Source: Arcobacter caeni
GTDB lineage: Bacteria > Campylobacterota > Campylobacteria > Campylobacterales > Arcobacteraceae
Assembly (NCBI RefSeq): GCF_003063245.1
Contig: NZ_MUXE01000002.1
Location: 175,880-239,879, forward strand
Direction of reading: 5' to 3'
Length of the DNA: 64,000 bases
The position numbers were made by a program, and so were the translations under genes. Below, in pieces: positions 19,442 to 28,910 of the stretch (its first letter is position 1; each line of letters starts with the position of its first letter). The notes beneath the pieces were generated by a model. That model was not told the DNA's origin and searched no databases. It worked only from the letters and a program-made list of their open reading frames with translations.

Positions 19442-21877
19442 ATGAGAGTCTCTTTTTATATTAAACTTTTTTTGGCTTTTATAATATTTGCTATTTTATT
19501 ATTAGGTTTTTCTTCTTTTGCTTTTAATAATTTCTATGAATTTGACAAGCAAAAAAAAGATAAAGAAAATATAGTAAATATTTTGAATCATCAAGAAAAT
19601 AGTTTTAAAAGTTATGTAAAACTTTTTGATGAAAAACTTTTTTTGCTAAATCAAAAGAATTTTTTGGATATAGATGAAAAAGAAAAATCACTAAATATAT
19701 TTAAAAAAATACTTTTTAATAATAAAGATATTTTGGAATTTAAAGTTATATCTTTGGATGCCCAAGAAATCATAAAAGTTACAAATGATTCGGGAAATAT
19801 AAAAATTGTTCCAGAAGAGAAACTTCAAAATATTTATTCAAATTCTTATTATAAAAATATAAGAACTTTAAAAGAACAAGAAATTTGGCATGATAATTCA
19901 AATTTAGAAAAGCCAACAATAATTAATTTTATTTTGAGAGAAAAAAATTATTTTCTAATTTTAAAGGTTGATTTTAGTAGTTTCTTTAATGATGTTTATA
20001 CAAATTTTGATAAAAAAACTTTGGTTTTTTTTGATAATAATAGTGTTATAAATAATATTAAAAAAGATGATATTATCTTAACAAATCAATTTAATTCAAA
20101 AAAGATTTACTTAAATGAGAACAAATATTTTATTTTTATTACAGATATTGAAGAAGATGAAAATAATAATTATTTACAAGAATATTACAAATCTATAATA
20201 ATTATTGGTTTGGGATTATCAATTATTTTAGCATTACTTTTTTCAAAACCAATAGCAAAATTAAATAAAAAAATTGAAGATGAAAATAAGAACTTAGATT
20301 TAAGTATTAAAAAAAGTTTTATAGAATTAAATGAAAACCAAAAAGTTATTGATAAACATATTATGTTTATTACAATGAGTAAAAATAATATTATTTTAGA
20401 AGTAAGTTCTGCATTTTGCTATTTTTTAGGTTTCTCTCAAGGTGAATTAATCGGGCATGATTATAAAATGTTAATTCATAAAGATACAAAAAAGAAAGAT
20501 TATTTAAAACTTTGGAAATTTGTAAATGATGGAAAATCTTATGTTGGAGAAATTAAAGGAATTAAAAAAGATGGGGAATCTTTCTGGGTTGATTTATTTG
20601 TTGAACCAAATTTTGACAATTTAGAACAAATCATTGGATATACAATAATCACTTATGATACAACTTATAAAAAGAAAATTGAAGAATTATATAAAAATAT
20701 GAACAATCAAGTTGAGCAATATAATGCAATTTTTGAAAATGTAAATAGTGGAATTGCATTAATTGATTTAGAAGGAAATTTTAAAAAAATAAATAGCACT
20801 TTTAGTAAGTTTTTGAAGTATAAAAATGAAGAGCTATTGGAAATGAAATGTATTGATATTGTTCCTGAAAATTCAAAAGAACTTTTATCCAAAATACTAA
20901 AAGAAGCTAGAGAAATAGAGACAATTTCGAATATTGAAAAGATATTTGTAAAAAAATATGGAACATTAATTCATTTAGAATTATCGTTAAGTCTTTTATC
21001 TGATAAAAAACATTTTGTATTTGTAGTTAATTCTTTGGAAGATAAAAGAAAACTACAAGAATTAAATCAAAATCTTGAATTACGAATAAATCAAGAAGTA
21101 GAAAAAAGTATTCAAAAAGATAAACTTCATCAACAAGAACAAATAAAAAATGCAAAATTAACTTCAATTGGTTCATTAGCTGCTGGAATTGCGCATGAAA
21201 TAAATACTCCACTTACTTATATAAAAGGTAATTTGGAGTTGATGGAATATGATATTTTTGATTTACCACAAAGTGAAATTCAAGAAAGAATGAAAGAAGA
21301 TAGTTCAAAAATAAAAGAAGGGATAAATAGAATCGCAAATATTGTTGAATCAATGCGTGAAATGTCTCAAAGTAGTAAAGAAATAAAAGAAAAAACGAAT
21401 ATTTATGCAACTTTGATAACTTCTTTAACAATGGCATATAATCGTTCAAGACAAGTTTCTAAGATATATTTAAATGACAAATTATTTGATATTGATTCTA
21501 TAAATAAAAATGAATATACATATTTTTCTAAAGTTCAAAAACAAAGAATTGAACAAGTTTGGATTATAGTTATAAATAATGCTTTAGATGAACTTGTAAA
21601 AATTAATGATTATGAAAAAAGGATTTTAAATATAAATATTCTTGAAGAAAAAAATGAAGTTATTATAAGATTCAAAGATAGTGCAGGTGGAATAAAAGCA
21701 GAAATCATAAAAGATATATTTGAACCATTTATTTCTTCAAAAGAGCATAGTGGAATGGGCGTTGGATTGAATATTGCAAAAAAAATAGTTGATGAACAAG
21801 ATGGCAAAATCAGAGCTTATAATCAAGATTTTGGTGCTGTGTTTGAAATCAGATTACAAAAGTGTGAAGAAGAATAA
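19442..21877 (+). CDS. Membrane sensor histidine kinase with two PAS domains
   Basis: An 811-residue kinase: membrane helices near residues 7-29 and 247-267 bound a periplasmic sensor, followed by two PAS domains (FCYFLGFSQGELIGHD; and INSTFSKFLKYKNEELLEM), a coiled coil, and a complete catalytic core. His585 lies in GIAHEINTPLTYIKG, the N box is VINNALDELV, G1 is FKDSAGGIK, the F box IFEPFISSKE and G2 SGMGVGLNIAKK. There is no receiver of its own, so the upstream single-domain receiver is its likely partner. It starts at the base after the pseudo-kinase stop, and both share the same membrane-PAS plan, suggesting duplication and a heteromeric sensor. Confidence 0.93.
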   Translation: MRVSFYIKLFLAFIIFAILLLGFSSFAFNNFYEFDKQKKDKENIVNILNHQENSFKSYVKLFDEKLFLLNQKNFLDIDEKEKSLNIFKKILFNNKDILEFKVISLDAQEIIKVTNDSGNIKIVPEEKLQNIYSNSYYKNIRTLKEQEIWHDNSNLEKPTIINFILREKNYFLILKVDFSSFFNDVYTNFDKKTLVFFDNNSVINNIKKDDIILTNQFNSKKIYLNENKYFIFITDIEEDENNNYLQEYYKSIIIIGLGLSIILALLFSKPIAKLNKKIEDENKNLDLSIKKSFIELNENQKVIDKHIMFITMSKNNIILEVSSAFCYFLGFSQGELIGHDYKMLIHKDTKKKDYLKLWKFVNDGKSYVGEIKGIKKDGESFWVDLFVEPNFDNLEQIIGYTIITYDTTYKKKIEELYKNMNNQVEQYNAIFENVNSGIALIDLEGNFKKINSTFSKFLKYKNEELLEMKCIDIVPENSKELLSKILKEAREIETISNIEKIFVKKYGTLIHLELSLSLLSDKKHFVFVVNSLEDKRKLQELNQNLELRINQEVEKSIQKDKLHQQEQIKNAKLTSIGSLAAGIAHEINTPLTYIKGNLELMEYDIFDLPQSEIQERMKEDSSKIKEGINRIANIVESMREMSQSSKEIKEKTNIYATLITSLTMAYNRSRQVSKIYLNDKLFDIDSINKNEYTYFSKVQKQRIEQVWIIVINNALDELVKINDYEKRILNINILEEKNEVIIRFKDSAGGIKAEIIKDIFEPFISSKEHSGMGVGLNIAKKIVDEQDGKIRAYNQDFGAVFEIRLQKCEEE

Positions 21878-21923
21878 AAGGTTATTTAAATACAATTATG
21901 AAAAATTTTACAAAAGAAGATAG

Positions 21924-22748
21924 ATGAGAATAGGCTTTATTGGCGATATTGTAGGTCGTCCTGGAAGAAAAATAATAAAAGAAAATTTAATAAAAATTAA
22001 AAAAGAGTATGAAATTGATTTTGTAATTGCAAATGGAGAAAATGCAAGTCATGGATTTGGCTTAACAATTGAGGGCGCAAAAGAGCTTTTAAAAAGTGGA
22101 ATAGATTTAATAACAGGTGGAAATCACAGCTTCGATAAGAAAAAAGATATGATGGTTTTACTTGAAACTTCAAATGTTTTAAGACCTGATAATTACCCAG
22201 AAGGACTTATTGGAAGCGGAGTTAAAATTTGCGATATTCAAACAGCAAATGGAATTGAAAAATTAGCAGTTATAAATCTAATGGGAATTTATGGAATGCC
22301 AACGGTTGAAAATCCTTTTAATTGGGCAAAAAAATTAGTAGCAAATCTTCATGAACAAAATATTAAAAACATCTTTTTAGATTTTCATGCAGAAGCTACA
22401 AGTGAAAAAAGAATAATGTTAATGATGTTTAAAAATCAAATAAGTGCAATTTGTGGAACACACACTCATGTGGGAACAGATGATTTACAAATTTTTAAAA
22501 ACACGGCATATTTAACAGATATTGGATTAACTGGATGTAGAGATAATGTAATTGGAATGGAAAGTAAAATTCCAATTCAGAAAGTAACAACGGGAATTGG
22601 TGGGCATTTTGAAGTTCCAAATTCGTGTAAATCAATTTTACAAATGATGGTTGTTGATATAGAAGATGGAAAAGCATCAAGTGCATTTAAAATAAAAAAA
22701 TATTGTAATAATCCTAAATTATTTATAACAGAAGCTTTTATTGATTAA
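21924..22748 (+). CDS. ymdB: YmdB-family metallophosphoesterase (TIGR00282)
   Basis: A 274-residue protein matching the YmdB group of calcineurin-like phosphoesterases: MRIGFIGDIVGRPGRK at the start (metal-binding GD), ANGENASHGFG, TGGNHSFDKK, FLDFHAEATSEK and CGTHTHVGTDD are the metal-site motifs. In Bacillus, YmdB is a cyclic-nucleotide phosphodiesterase that affects biofilm and motility choices; whether that holds here is unknown. It follows the sensor kinase by about 45 bases on the same strand and may be in the same transcript. Confidence 0.93.
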   Translation: MRIGFIGDIVGRPGRKIIKENLIKIKKEYEIDFVIANGENASHGFGLTIEGAKELLKSGIDLITGGNHSFDKKKDMMVLLETSNVLRPDNYPEGLIGSGVKICDIQTANGIEKLAVINLMGIYGMPTVENPFNWAKKLVANLHEQNIKNIFLDFHAEATSEKRIMLMMFKNQISAICGTHTHVGTDDLQIFKNTAYLTDIGLTGCRDNVIGMESKIPIQKVTTGIGGHFEVPNSCKSILQMMVVDIEDGKASSAFKIKKYCNNPKLFITEAFID

Positions 22749-22757
22749 GATTTAAAC

Positions 22758-22784
22758 TATCCTAAATTAATATAAGTTAGGATA
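22758..22784 (+). terminator. Inverted repeat between ymdB and the ParA-like gene
   Basis: TATCCTAA and TTAGGATA form an eight-pair stem around an 11-base loop just after the ymdB stop. The downstream run is A-rich rather than T-rich, so it may be an operator-like palindrome rather than a terminator. A related TTAGGATAAAAATAAG occurs again just before ubiE. Confidence 0.3.
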
Positions 22785-22834
22785 AAATAAGTACACTATA
22801 CACAAATATCAAACAAAATCCAAAGGTTTAATTG

Positions 22835-23626
22835 ATGATTATAATTCCACAAACAAAAGGTGGCGTAGGTAAATCTACTGTTGCTATGCAGGTTATTGCT
22901 CCTTATTTATACAAAAAACATGGAAAAAAAATTACATATATTGAAATTGATGATGAAAATAATGATTCACAATCTTTTACAAGAACAGAAATTGTAAATA
23001 AGAAAATGCTTGGAACAAATAGATTAAATGAACTTGATGAACTAATTTTAATGGATGACAACCATGAAGTTATTGTTGATGTTGGTGGAAATAAAACATC
23101 TTCTTTAGTTCTTGATGAAATAAAAAAAGTAGGTTCTTTTGGGAATATTAAGTGGATTATTCCTTTAGGTGATGGTGAACTTGATGGAAAAAATGCAATA
23201 GCAACCATGAAAAAAATCAGAAAAATAGAAAAAAATCCAGAAGATAATATTATTTTTGCTTTAAATAGAGCTATTTCTATGGATGAAGATTATTATAATG
23301 AACAGTTTATTAACTTTTTTGGACATAAATATTTAGAGTCAAATTCTGTAATTTGTGATTTTGTAAAAGACCCAAAATATTTCCCTGTGAAAAATGATAA
23401 AGTAATTACAATGAGTAGATATTTAGGTTCAACAGTTTGGGAAATGGCTTATAACAACACAGATTTTGCAGCAAAAGCTATTCAAGCAAAAGAAGTGGGA
23501 GACATTGAAAGTGCTAGAAAATATCTATTTTTTAGAAGAATTCAAACAGAAGCAAAAGATTATGTATTAAATACTTTAAATAAAATCTTTTGTGATTTAG
23601 ATAGATGGATTGAAATTAAAAAATGA
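22835..23626 (+). CDS. ParA/MinD-like P-loop ATPase
   Basis: A 264-residue ATPase with a deviant Walker A near its N-terminus, PQTKGGVGKSTVA, followed by IEIDDENND and a Walker B-like EVIVDVGGN. This is the ParA/MinD/SIMIBI class that moves or positions cargo. It lacks the features of the usual chromosomal ParA, and there is no ParB nearby. The closest style is that of small plasmid or conjugation proteins such as TraL/StbB. ATG at 22835 has AAAGG eight bases upstream and is preferred to the TTG three bases before. It overlaps the next gene by four bases. Partner and cargo are unknown. Confidence 0.82.
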   Translation: MIIIPQTKGGVGKSTVAMQVIAPYLYKKHGKKITYIEIDDENNDSQSFTRTEIVNKKMLGTNRLNELDELILMDDNHEVIVDVGGNKTSSLVLDEIKKVGSFGNIKWIIPLGDGELDGKNAIATMKKIRKIEKNPEDNIIFALNRAISMDEDYYNEQFINFFGHKYLESNSVICDFVKDPKYFPVKNDKVITMSRYLGSTVWEMAYNNTDFAAKAIQAKEVGDIESARKYLFFRRIQTEAKDYVLNTLNKIFCDLDRWIEIKK

Positions 23627-23871
23627 GTGATATGAGTTTTAAACAAGCAAAAGAGCTTGTTGAGAGAATGGAATTTTCAGAAATTGCTTTACGAAAAGCA
23701 GTTGATAATTTTGAAAAGTCATCACAAAATTTTGATATAACTTTAAAACACCAAGAAGATATTATAAGTAAATTGCCTTATGCAGACAAAAAATTATCAT
23801 ATATGTATATTGCAGTTGCTGTGAATATTGGATTAATTATTGGATTAGTAATAGGTAAATATCTCTTATAA
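23623..23871 (+). CDS. Small tail-anchored membrane protein, partner of the ParA-like ATPase
   Basis: An 82-residue protein: about 55 residues of charged, helix-forming sequence (VERMEFSEIALRKAVDNFEK) followed by one C-terminal membrane helix (YIAVAVNIGLIIGLVIGKYLL), the layout of a tail-anchored protein. The start codon overlaps the ATPase stop (ATGA), so the two are made together and probably interact, for example with the ATPase recruited to the inner membrane. The organisation recalls TraM/TraL-like pairs of conjugative systems. I do not recognise a specific family. Confidence 0.75.
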   Translation: MSDMSFKQAKELVERMEFSEIALRKAVDNFEKSSQNFDITLKHQEDIISKLPYADKKLSYMYIAVAVNIGLIIGLVIGKYLL

Positions 23872-23907
23872 AATAAGAAAAATAAGAAAATTAGGATAAA
23901 AATAAGA

Positions 23908-24618
23908 ATGGAAAAACAAGAAAAAATCGTATCAATGTTTAATGATATTGCAGGAACTTATGATGTTGCAAACAGAGTTTTATCAATGGGAATTGACAAA
24001 TCATGGAGAAATAAAGCTTGTAATTTAGCCTTTAATCTTTATGGAAAAAAAACTATTGAAAAAATCGTAGATGTTGCTTGTGGAACAGGTGATATGATTT
24101 TATTTTGGAAAAAAGTTGCAAATGAAAATTCTATAAATCTGCAAAATATTGTAGGTGTTGATCCAAGCGTTGGTATGATGGAAGTAGGGAAGAAAAAACT
24201 TCCTGATGTTGAATTTATAGAAGCTGGAGCTGCTTCTATGCCACTTGATAGTGAAAGTGCTGATATTATTTCTATCTCTTATGGAATTAGAAATGTAGTG
24301 CAAAGACAAGAAGCATTTGATGAATTTGCTAGAGTTTTAAAAAAAGATGGATTAGTTGTGATTTCAGAGTTTACAAAAAATAAAAAAGAGAAATTACTTG
24401 ATCATTTAACAGATTTTTACATGAATAAAATTCTTCCAGTTTTAGGTGGATTGATTTCAAAAAATAAAGAAGCATATACATATTTACCAAACTCAATTGA
24501 TGAATTTTTAACAACTGAGAATTTATGTAAAGAGTTGAAAATAGCGGGTCTTGAACCTATTCATGTAAAAGCATTTTCAATGAATATCTCTACTTTAATA
24601 ATCGCTAGAAAAATTTAG
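23908..24618 (+). CDS. ubiE: Demethylmenaquinone / polyprenyl-benzoquinol C-methyltransferase
   Basis: A 236-residue SAM-dependent methyltransferase of the UbiE/MenG family. The start EKIVSMFNDIAGTYDVANR is typical, as are the SAM loop VDVACGTGDMI, VGVDPSVGMMEVGKKKL, ISISYGIRNVV and ALKKDG-like VLKKDGLVVISEF. It makes the last C-methylation of the quinone ring; in Campylobacterota that means menaquinone, so it acts as MenG. It lies 17 bases before xseA, a linkage often seen in this phylum. Confidence 0.96.
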   Translation: MEKQEKIVSMFNDIAGTYDVANRVLSMGIDKSWRNKACNLAFNLYGKKTIEKIVDVACGTGDMILFWKKVANENSINLQNIVGVDPSVGMMEVGKKKLPDVEFIEAGAASMPLDSESADIISISYGIRNVVQRQEAFDEFARVLKKDGLVVISEFTKNKKEKLLDHLTDFYMNKILPVLGGLISKNKEAYTYLPNSIDEFLTTENLCKELKIAGLEPIHVKAFSMNISTLIIARKI

Positions 24619-24635
24619 TTTTCTAAGCTTTTATT

Positions 24636-25889
24636 ATGACTAAACCAATTTCTGTATCAACACTTAATGTTCAAATAAAATCACTTTTAGAAACTACTTT
24701 TATTCAAGTTTATGTTGAGGGTGAAATATCAAATCTAACTTATCATAACTCTGGACATATTTATTTTTCTATTAAAGATGAAAGTTCAACACTTTCGTGT
24801 GTGATGTTCAAAGGAAATACAAAATATTTAAAATTTCAACTTGAAAATGGTTTAAAAATAGCAATAAATGGGAATATTACAGTTTATGCTCCAAGAGGAA
24901 ATTATCAACTTTTATGTAATAAAATTGAACCAGCAGGTCAAGGTGCTTTGGCATTTGCTTTTGAACAATTAAAAAATAAACTTGAAGCAAAAGGTTATTT
25001 TGATGGAAATTATAAACAAGTACTTCCAAAATATCCTAAAAAAATAGCACTTGTAACTTCACCAACGGGAGCTGCAATTGAAGATATGAAAAAAGTGGCA
25101 ACACACAGATGGCCTTTGGTTGAGTTTATTTTAGTTCCAACTTTAGTTCAAGGTGAGGGAGCAGCAAATGATATTTCAAATTCTATTAAATTTGCAGATA
25201 AATTACATTGTGATATTATGATTGTAGGACGAGGTGGTGGAAGTATTGAGGATTTATGGGCATTTAATGAGGAAATTGTAGCAAATGCAATTTATGAGGC
25301 CAAAACTCCAATTATTTCAGCTGTTGGACATGAAGTTGATTATTTGATTTCTGATTTTGTGGCTGATATAAGAGCTGCAACTCCCTCAAATGCAGTGGAA
25401 ATAGCATTGCCTGATATTAATGAACATAGGATTTATTTAGATTCTTTGACAAATGAATATAATACTAGATTAAAAAATATTTTATTTAATAAACAACAAG
25501 AACTTTTTAATATGAAAAGATTGTTTGAACAAAACTCTATTGAAACAAAATTTAATTATATTCAAACAGAAATAAATCTTTTAAAATCTTCATTTAAAAC
25601 AGATTTATCTCAAAAGATTTTGAGTTCTCAAAATGAGTTAAATTTACTAATAAATAGTATTAAAAATAGTTTTTCTGCAATTTTTGTTAAATCACAAAAT
25701 CAAATTGATTTATTAAAATCAAACTTTGAATTAAATCATCCAGATAAAAAAGATAAAAATGGATTTGTACAAATTTCTAAGGATAATAAAATAATTTCTT
25801 TAGAAGATTTAAAAATTGGGGATGAAATTCAACTGCAAACACCAAAGTATATTGCAAACTGTATTTTAAACAAAATCGCAAAACAATAA
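24636..25889 (+). CDS. xseA: Exodeoxyribonuclease VII large subunit
   Basis: The 417-residue catalytic subunit of exonuclease VII. It has an N-terminal OB-fold (YVEGEISNLTYHNSGHIYF), the catalytic core with VTSPTGAAIEDM, MIVGRGGGSIEDLWAFN, SAVGHEVDYLISDFVADIRA and TPSNAVE, and a C-terminal coiled-coil region from about residue 270. It degrades single-stranded DNA with the small subunit XseB, whose gene is not in the window. Directly downstream of ubiE on the same strand, probably one transcript. Confidence 0.97.
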   Translation: MTKPISVSTLNVQIKSLLETTFIQVYVEGEISNLTYHNSGHIYFSIKDESSTLSCVMFKGNTKYLKFQLENGLKIAINGNITVYAPRGNYQLLCNKIEPAGQGALAFAFEQLKNKLEAKGYFDGNYKQVLPKYPKKIALVTSPTGAAIEDMKKVATHRWPLVEFILVPTLVQGEGAANDISNSIKFADKLHCDIMIVGRGGGSIEDLWAFNEEIVANAIYEAKTPIISAVGHEVDYLISDFVADIRAATPSNAVEIALPDINEHRIYLDSLTNEYNTRLKNILFNKQQELFNMKRLFEQNSIETKFNYIQTEINLLKSSFKTDLSQKILSSQNELNLLINSIKNSFSAIFVKSQNQIDLLKSNFELNHPDKKDKNGFVQISKDNKIISLEDLKIGDEIQLQTPKYIANCILNKIAKQ

Positions 25890-25961
25890 AATTTAAGTTT
25901 ACAGTAGGTAGAATAATAAAAAACAAGTAAAAACTCTTGTGGTTATAAAAAGGAATGTATT

Positions 25962-26441
25962 ATGGAAGATAATGAAAGAAAAGTTATAGATTATGCAAAT
26001 ACTAGTGAGTTTATGACATTTGAATTGGGTGCTATGAAGTATGCAATTGAATTACCAAAAATTAGAGAAATTTTAACATATCCAGATAATATTACTCCTT
26101 TACCAAATACTACAAAATGGGTAAAAGGACTAATAAGTTTAAGAGGAGAAGTTGTTCCTATTTTAGATGTTAGACTTAAATTTAATACAGGTCCTGGAAC
26201 TTATGATGAAAATACATCAGTAATTGCAGTTATTACAGAAGATAAGAGAATAATTGGAATAGTTGTAGATTTAGTTGATGATGTTCAAAGACTTGATACA
26301 AGTATGTTAGCTTCTGTTTCTGAGATGGGTTCAGCAATTCCATCAAAATACTTAAAAGGTTATATAAGACTTGCAAATAATCAAATGCTTGTAGTTATGG
26401 ATATTGAAAGAGTTGTTGCAAAAGACGAGTTAAAAGATTAA
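25962..26441 (+). CDS. cheW: CheW-type chemotaxis coupling protein
   Basis: A 159-residue CheW-domain protein that links chemoreceptors to CheA. The SH3-like fold is evident from YAIELPKIREIL, the exposed arginine segment KGLISLRGEVVPILDVRLKF, and GIVVDLVDDVQRL. AAAGGA precedes the ATG. Eleven residues of N-terminal extension are harmless. The following receiver-PAS gene is 23 bases downstream, so CheW here may serve an additional sensory path as well as the flagellar one. Confidence 0.94.
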   Translation: MEDNERKVIDYANTSEFMTFELGAMKYAIELPKIREILTYPDNITPLPNTTKWVKGLISLRGEVVPILDVRLKFNTGPGTYDENTSVIAVITEDKRIIGIVVDLVDDVQRLDTSMLASVSEMGSAIPSKYLKGYIRLANNQMLVVMDIERVVAKDELKD

Positions 26442-26464
26442 TAAAATAAGAAACAAGTGATTTT

Positions 26465-27817
26465 ATGAGTATAGATAAGAATCTGTTAAAAAAATTTACA
26501 CTTTTATATGTAGAAGATGATGATGTAATAAGAGTTGAGCTATCTCAGCTATTGTCAAACTTTTTTTCTATGGTTCATGTGGCAAAAAATGGTAAAGATG
26601 GCTTACGAACTTATCTTGAAAATCAAGATGAAATAGATTTAATTTTAACTGATCTTAATATGCCTGAATTAAATGGTATAGAAATGATAAAAAAGATTCG
26701 TTCTTTTGATAATAAAATACCAATTATTTTTGCAACAGCACACTCAGATAGTGAATTTTTAGCAGAAGCTATAAAGCTAAGAGTTCAAGAATATATTGTA
26801 AAACCAATTGATGTTAGATATTTATTATCTTTATGTAATGATATAGTAAATAATTTATACCAAGAATTTTTATTAAAACAACAACGAGAAGAACTAGAAA
26901 AATATAAAGAAATTATCAACTCAAATAATATTGTTATAAAAACAGATACTCATTTAAATATTACTTATGTAAATGAATTATTTTGTGAAATATCAGGTTT
27001 TAATAGTGATGAACTAATTGGAAAAGAGTTGAAATATCTAAAATATAAAGATATGGCAAGTGATATTTATACAACTTTATATGCAAACATTTTAAACAAT
27101 AAACCATGGCAAGGAAAGCTTAAAAACATAAAAAAAGATGGTACAGCTTTTACTACAGATGCCTTTGTGATTCCAACTCTTGATGAAACAGGTGATATGA
27201 TAGGTGCTATTTCAATTCAAAGAGATATTACAAAAGAATTAAAGAAAAAAAGAGAACTTGTATTAGCTTTGATGAAAGAAAAAAGTGACATTTTTATACG
27301 AAGTAAAGAGGGGAATCTAGAACAAAATCAAGTGATTAATGACCTTAAACACAAGTTAGAAAAAGCACAAATAGAAGAAACACAATCTTTAAAAATTATT
27401 GATAAATATATTTACAGTAATGAAAAATTTAGATTAGAAAATAAAAATCTTAAAACAGAATTGGGATTATATAAAAAGAATTCTGATGAAAACTTAGCTT
27501 TTAAATTTTCAAAAGAAAATAGTGATTTAAGATTAGAAAATAAAAAGACAAAAGATAAATTAGCCCAACTTCAAATAGATAGTGAAAAAACAATTTCACA
27601 ACAAAGAGTAAATTATGAGACTAAAATTGGTGAATTGTCAGATAAAATAAATGAATTAACTGAAAAAATAGAGACTATTCAAACTGATGAAACTTTATTA
27701 CAAAAGTTAGAATATTGGAAAGAAAAAGCAAAACAAGAAACAATTAAAATTGAAAATCTTGAAAAACAAATAATTGCACATGGTGATAAAAATTTTATGA
27801 ATAAAATATTTGGTTAG
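26465..27817 (+). CDS. Response regulator with PAS and long coiled coil, no output enzyme
   Basis: A 450-residue protein. Residues 1-125 are a receiver with acidic DDD at 18-20, Asp63 in LILTDLNMPE, and Lys in YIVKPID. Residues about 140-260 are a PAS domain (FCEISGFNSDELIGKEL; a GTAF-like strand). From about 265 to the end is nearly continuous charged coiled coil (KLRLENKNLKTE-like heptads), with no GGDEF, EAL, kinase or DNA-binding domain. It looks like a phosphorylation-controlled scaffold. Placed just behind cheW, it may assemble with chemosensory arrays, which is inference. Confidence 0.88.
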   Translation: MSIDKNLLKKFTLLYVEDDDVIRVELSQLLSNFFSMVHVAKNGKDGLRTYLENQDEIDLILTDLNMPELNGIEMIKKIRSFDNKIPIIFATAHSDSEFLAEAIKLRVQEYIVKPIDVRYLLSLCNDIVNNLYQEFLLKQQREELEKYKEIINSNNIVIKTDTHLNITYVNELFCEISGFNSDELIGKELKYLKYKDMASDIYTTLYANILNNKPWQGKLKNIKKDGTAFTTDAFVIPTLDETGDMIGAISIQRDITKELKKKRELVLALMKEKSDIFIRSKEGNLEQNQVINDLKHKLEKAQIEETQSLKIIDKYIYSNEKFRLENKNLKTELGLYKKNSDENLAFKFSKENSDLRLENKKTKDKLAQLQIDSEKTISQQRVNYETKIGELSDKINELTEKIETIQTDETLLQKLEYWKEKAKQETIKIENLEKQIIAHGDKNFMNKIFG

Positions 27818-27832
27818 AATAAAATTTAAGTA

Positions 27833-27859
27833 AATAAATCAAGAAAATCTTGATTTATT
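27833..27859. terminator. Hairpin between convergent genes
   Basis: AATAAATCAAGA and TCTTGATTTATT pair over twelve bases around an AAA loop, between the receiver-PAS gene and the opposing cyclophilin gene, whose stop it touches. It is well placed to act as a bidirectional terminator, though the stem is A/T-rich. Confidence 0.6.
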
Positions 27860-28388
27860 CTTCTATTTTTATAGATATAATTTTTACATCTTCTAAAGGT
27901 TTATTTCCCTCATATTTACTAGTTGTTGGAACTGCTTCAATCTTTTTAACAACATCAAAACCTTCTTTAACATAACCAAAAATCGTGTGTCTTCCATTTA
28001 ACCAATAAGTTGGCACGGTTGTAATAAAAAATTGACTAGCATTTGTATTTGGACCTGCATTTGCCATGGCAAGAATTCCCGCTTTATCAAATACTGCATT
28101 TGGTGCAAACTCATCTGCAAATTTTCCACCCCAAATAGATTCTCCACCAGCACCTGTTCCAGTTGGGTCTCCACCTTGAATCATAAAATCTTTTATAACT
28201 CTATGAAAAATAAGTCCATTGTAATAACCATTTTTTGAATGTGTTACAAAGTTTTCAACAGCTTTTGGAGCCATATCTGCTCTTAATTCAATTTTAATAT
28301 TTCCTTTTGAAGTTTCAACTATTGCTGTAGGATTTGAAGCTTCTAAAAGTAAAACAAATGAAAAAAGAGTAAACAATATTTTTTTCAT
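27855..28388 (-). CDS. ppiA: Periplasmic cyclophilin-type peptidyl-prolyl isomerase
   Basis: A 177-residue cyclophilin. Residues 1-18 form a signal peptide ([13 protein letters not shown]), so the enzyme acts in the periplasm on protein folding. The catalytic core is complete: [18 protein letters not shown] with the active Arg, [32 protein letters not shown] and [12 protein letters not shown]. The length and single domain are typical of small bacterial cyclophilins. The symbol ppiA is given by analogy with the exported E. coli enzyme. Confidence 0.95.
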   Translation of the reverse strand: MKKILFTLFSFVLLLEASNPTAIVETSKGNIKIELRADMAPKAVENFVTHSKNGYYNGLIFHRVIKDFMIQGGDPTGTGAGGESIWGGKFADEFAPNAVFDKAGILAMANAGPNTNASQFFITTVPTYWLNGRHTIFGYVKEGFDVVKKIEAVPTTSKYEGNKPLEDVKIISIKIEE

Positions 28389-28533
28389 AATAATCCTTAA
28401 TTTCGTAAATTTGGGAAATAGTATATTATTTTAGGTTTAAAAAAAGATAAAAAAAGGTTTTTTAGTAGAATTTAAAAAAAAAGTGTTAAAATTCAAAAAA
28501 GTGTTATAGAATGCTCTAAAAAAAGGAAAATTT

Positions 28534-28896
28534 ATGGAAATGCCAAGTATCCCGCAACCAACATTTTATATATTCAAATGTGAACAAGCATCACCTCCTG
28601 GAATGCCAAAACCTTCATGTGTAAATGAAAATACTAGAGATTTATTTAATCATGCTGCACAAAGTTTAATGAAAGCTGGAATAATGGGACCTGTACAAAT
28701 TGTACGGACTTCATGTTTAGGAAGATGTCAAATGGGACCTGTGATGTTAGTAGAACCTGGACATTTCATGTATTCTCACTTATCTAAGGAAAAAATAGAT
28801 AAAATAGTAGAAGAACATATATTAGGTGGAAACCCTGTTGAAGAGTATTTGATACCTTCACAATATTGGGGCGAAGCTGTTAAATTAGTAAAATAA
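28534..28896 (+). CDS. Thioredoxin-like [2Fe-2S] ferredoxin
   Basis: A 120-residue protein with four cysteines spaced as in thioredoxin-like 2Fe-2S ferredoxins: Cys16 (IFKCEQA), Cys29, then Cys61 and Cys65 in [11 protein letters not shown]. The last motif is the diagnostic one. The family covers the NuoE-like fold and small electron carriers; the partner enzyme is not given by context. It starts a run of short genes (panD, ybaB, ispA) on the plus strand, 14 bases before panD. Confidence 0.9.
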   Translation: MEMPSIPQPTFYIFKCEQASPPGMPKPSCVNENTRDLFNHAAQSLMKAGIMGPVQIVRTSCLGRCQMGPVMLVEPGHFMYSHLSKEKIDKIVEEHILGGNPVEEYLIPSQYWGEAVKLVK

Positions 28897-28910
28897 AAAG
28901 GGATTTATAT

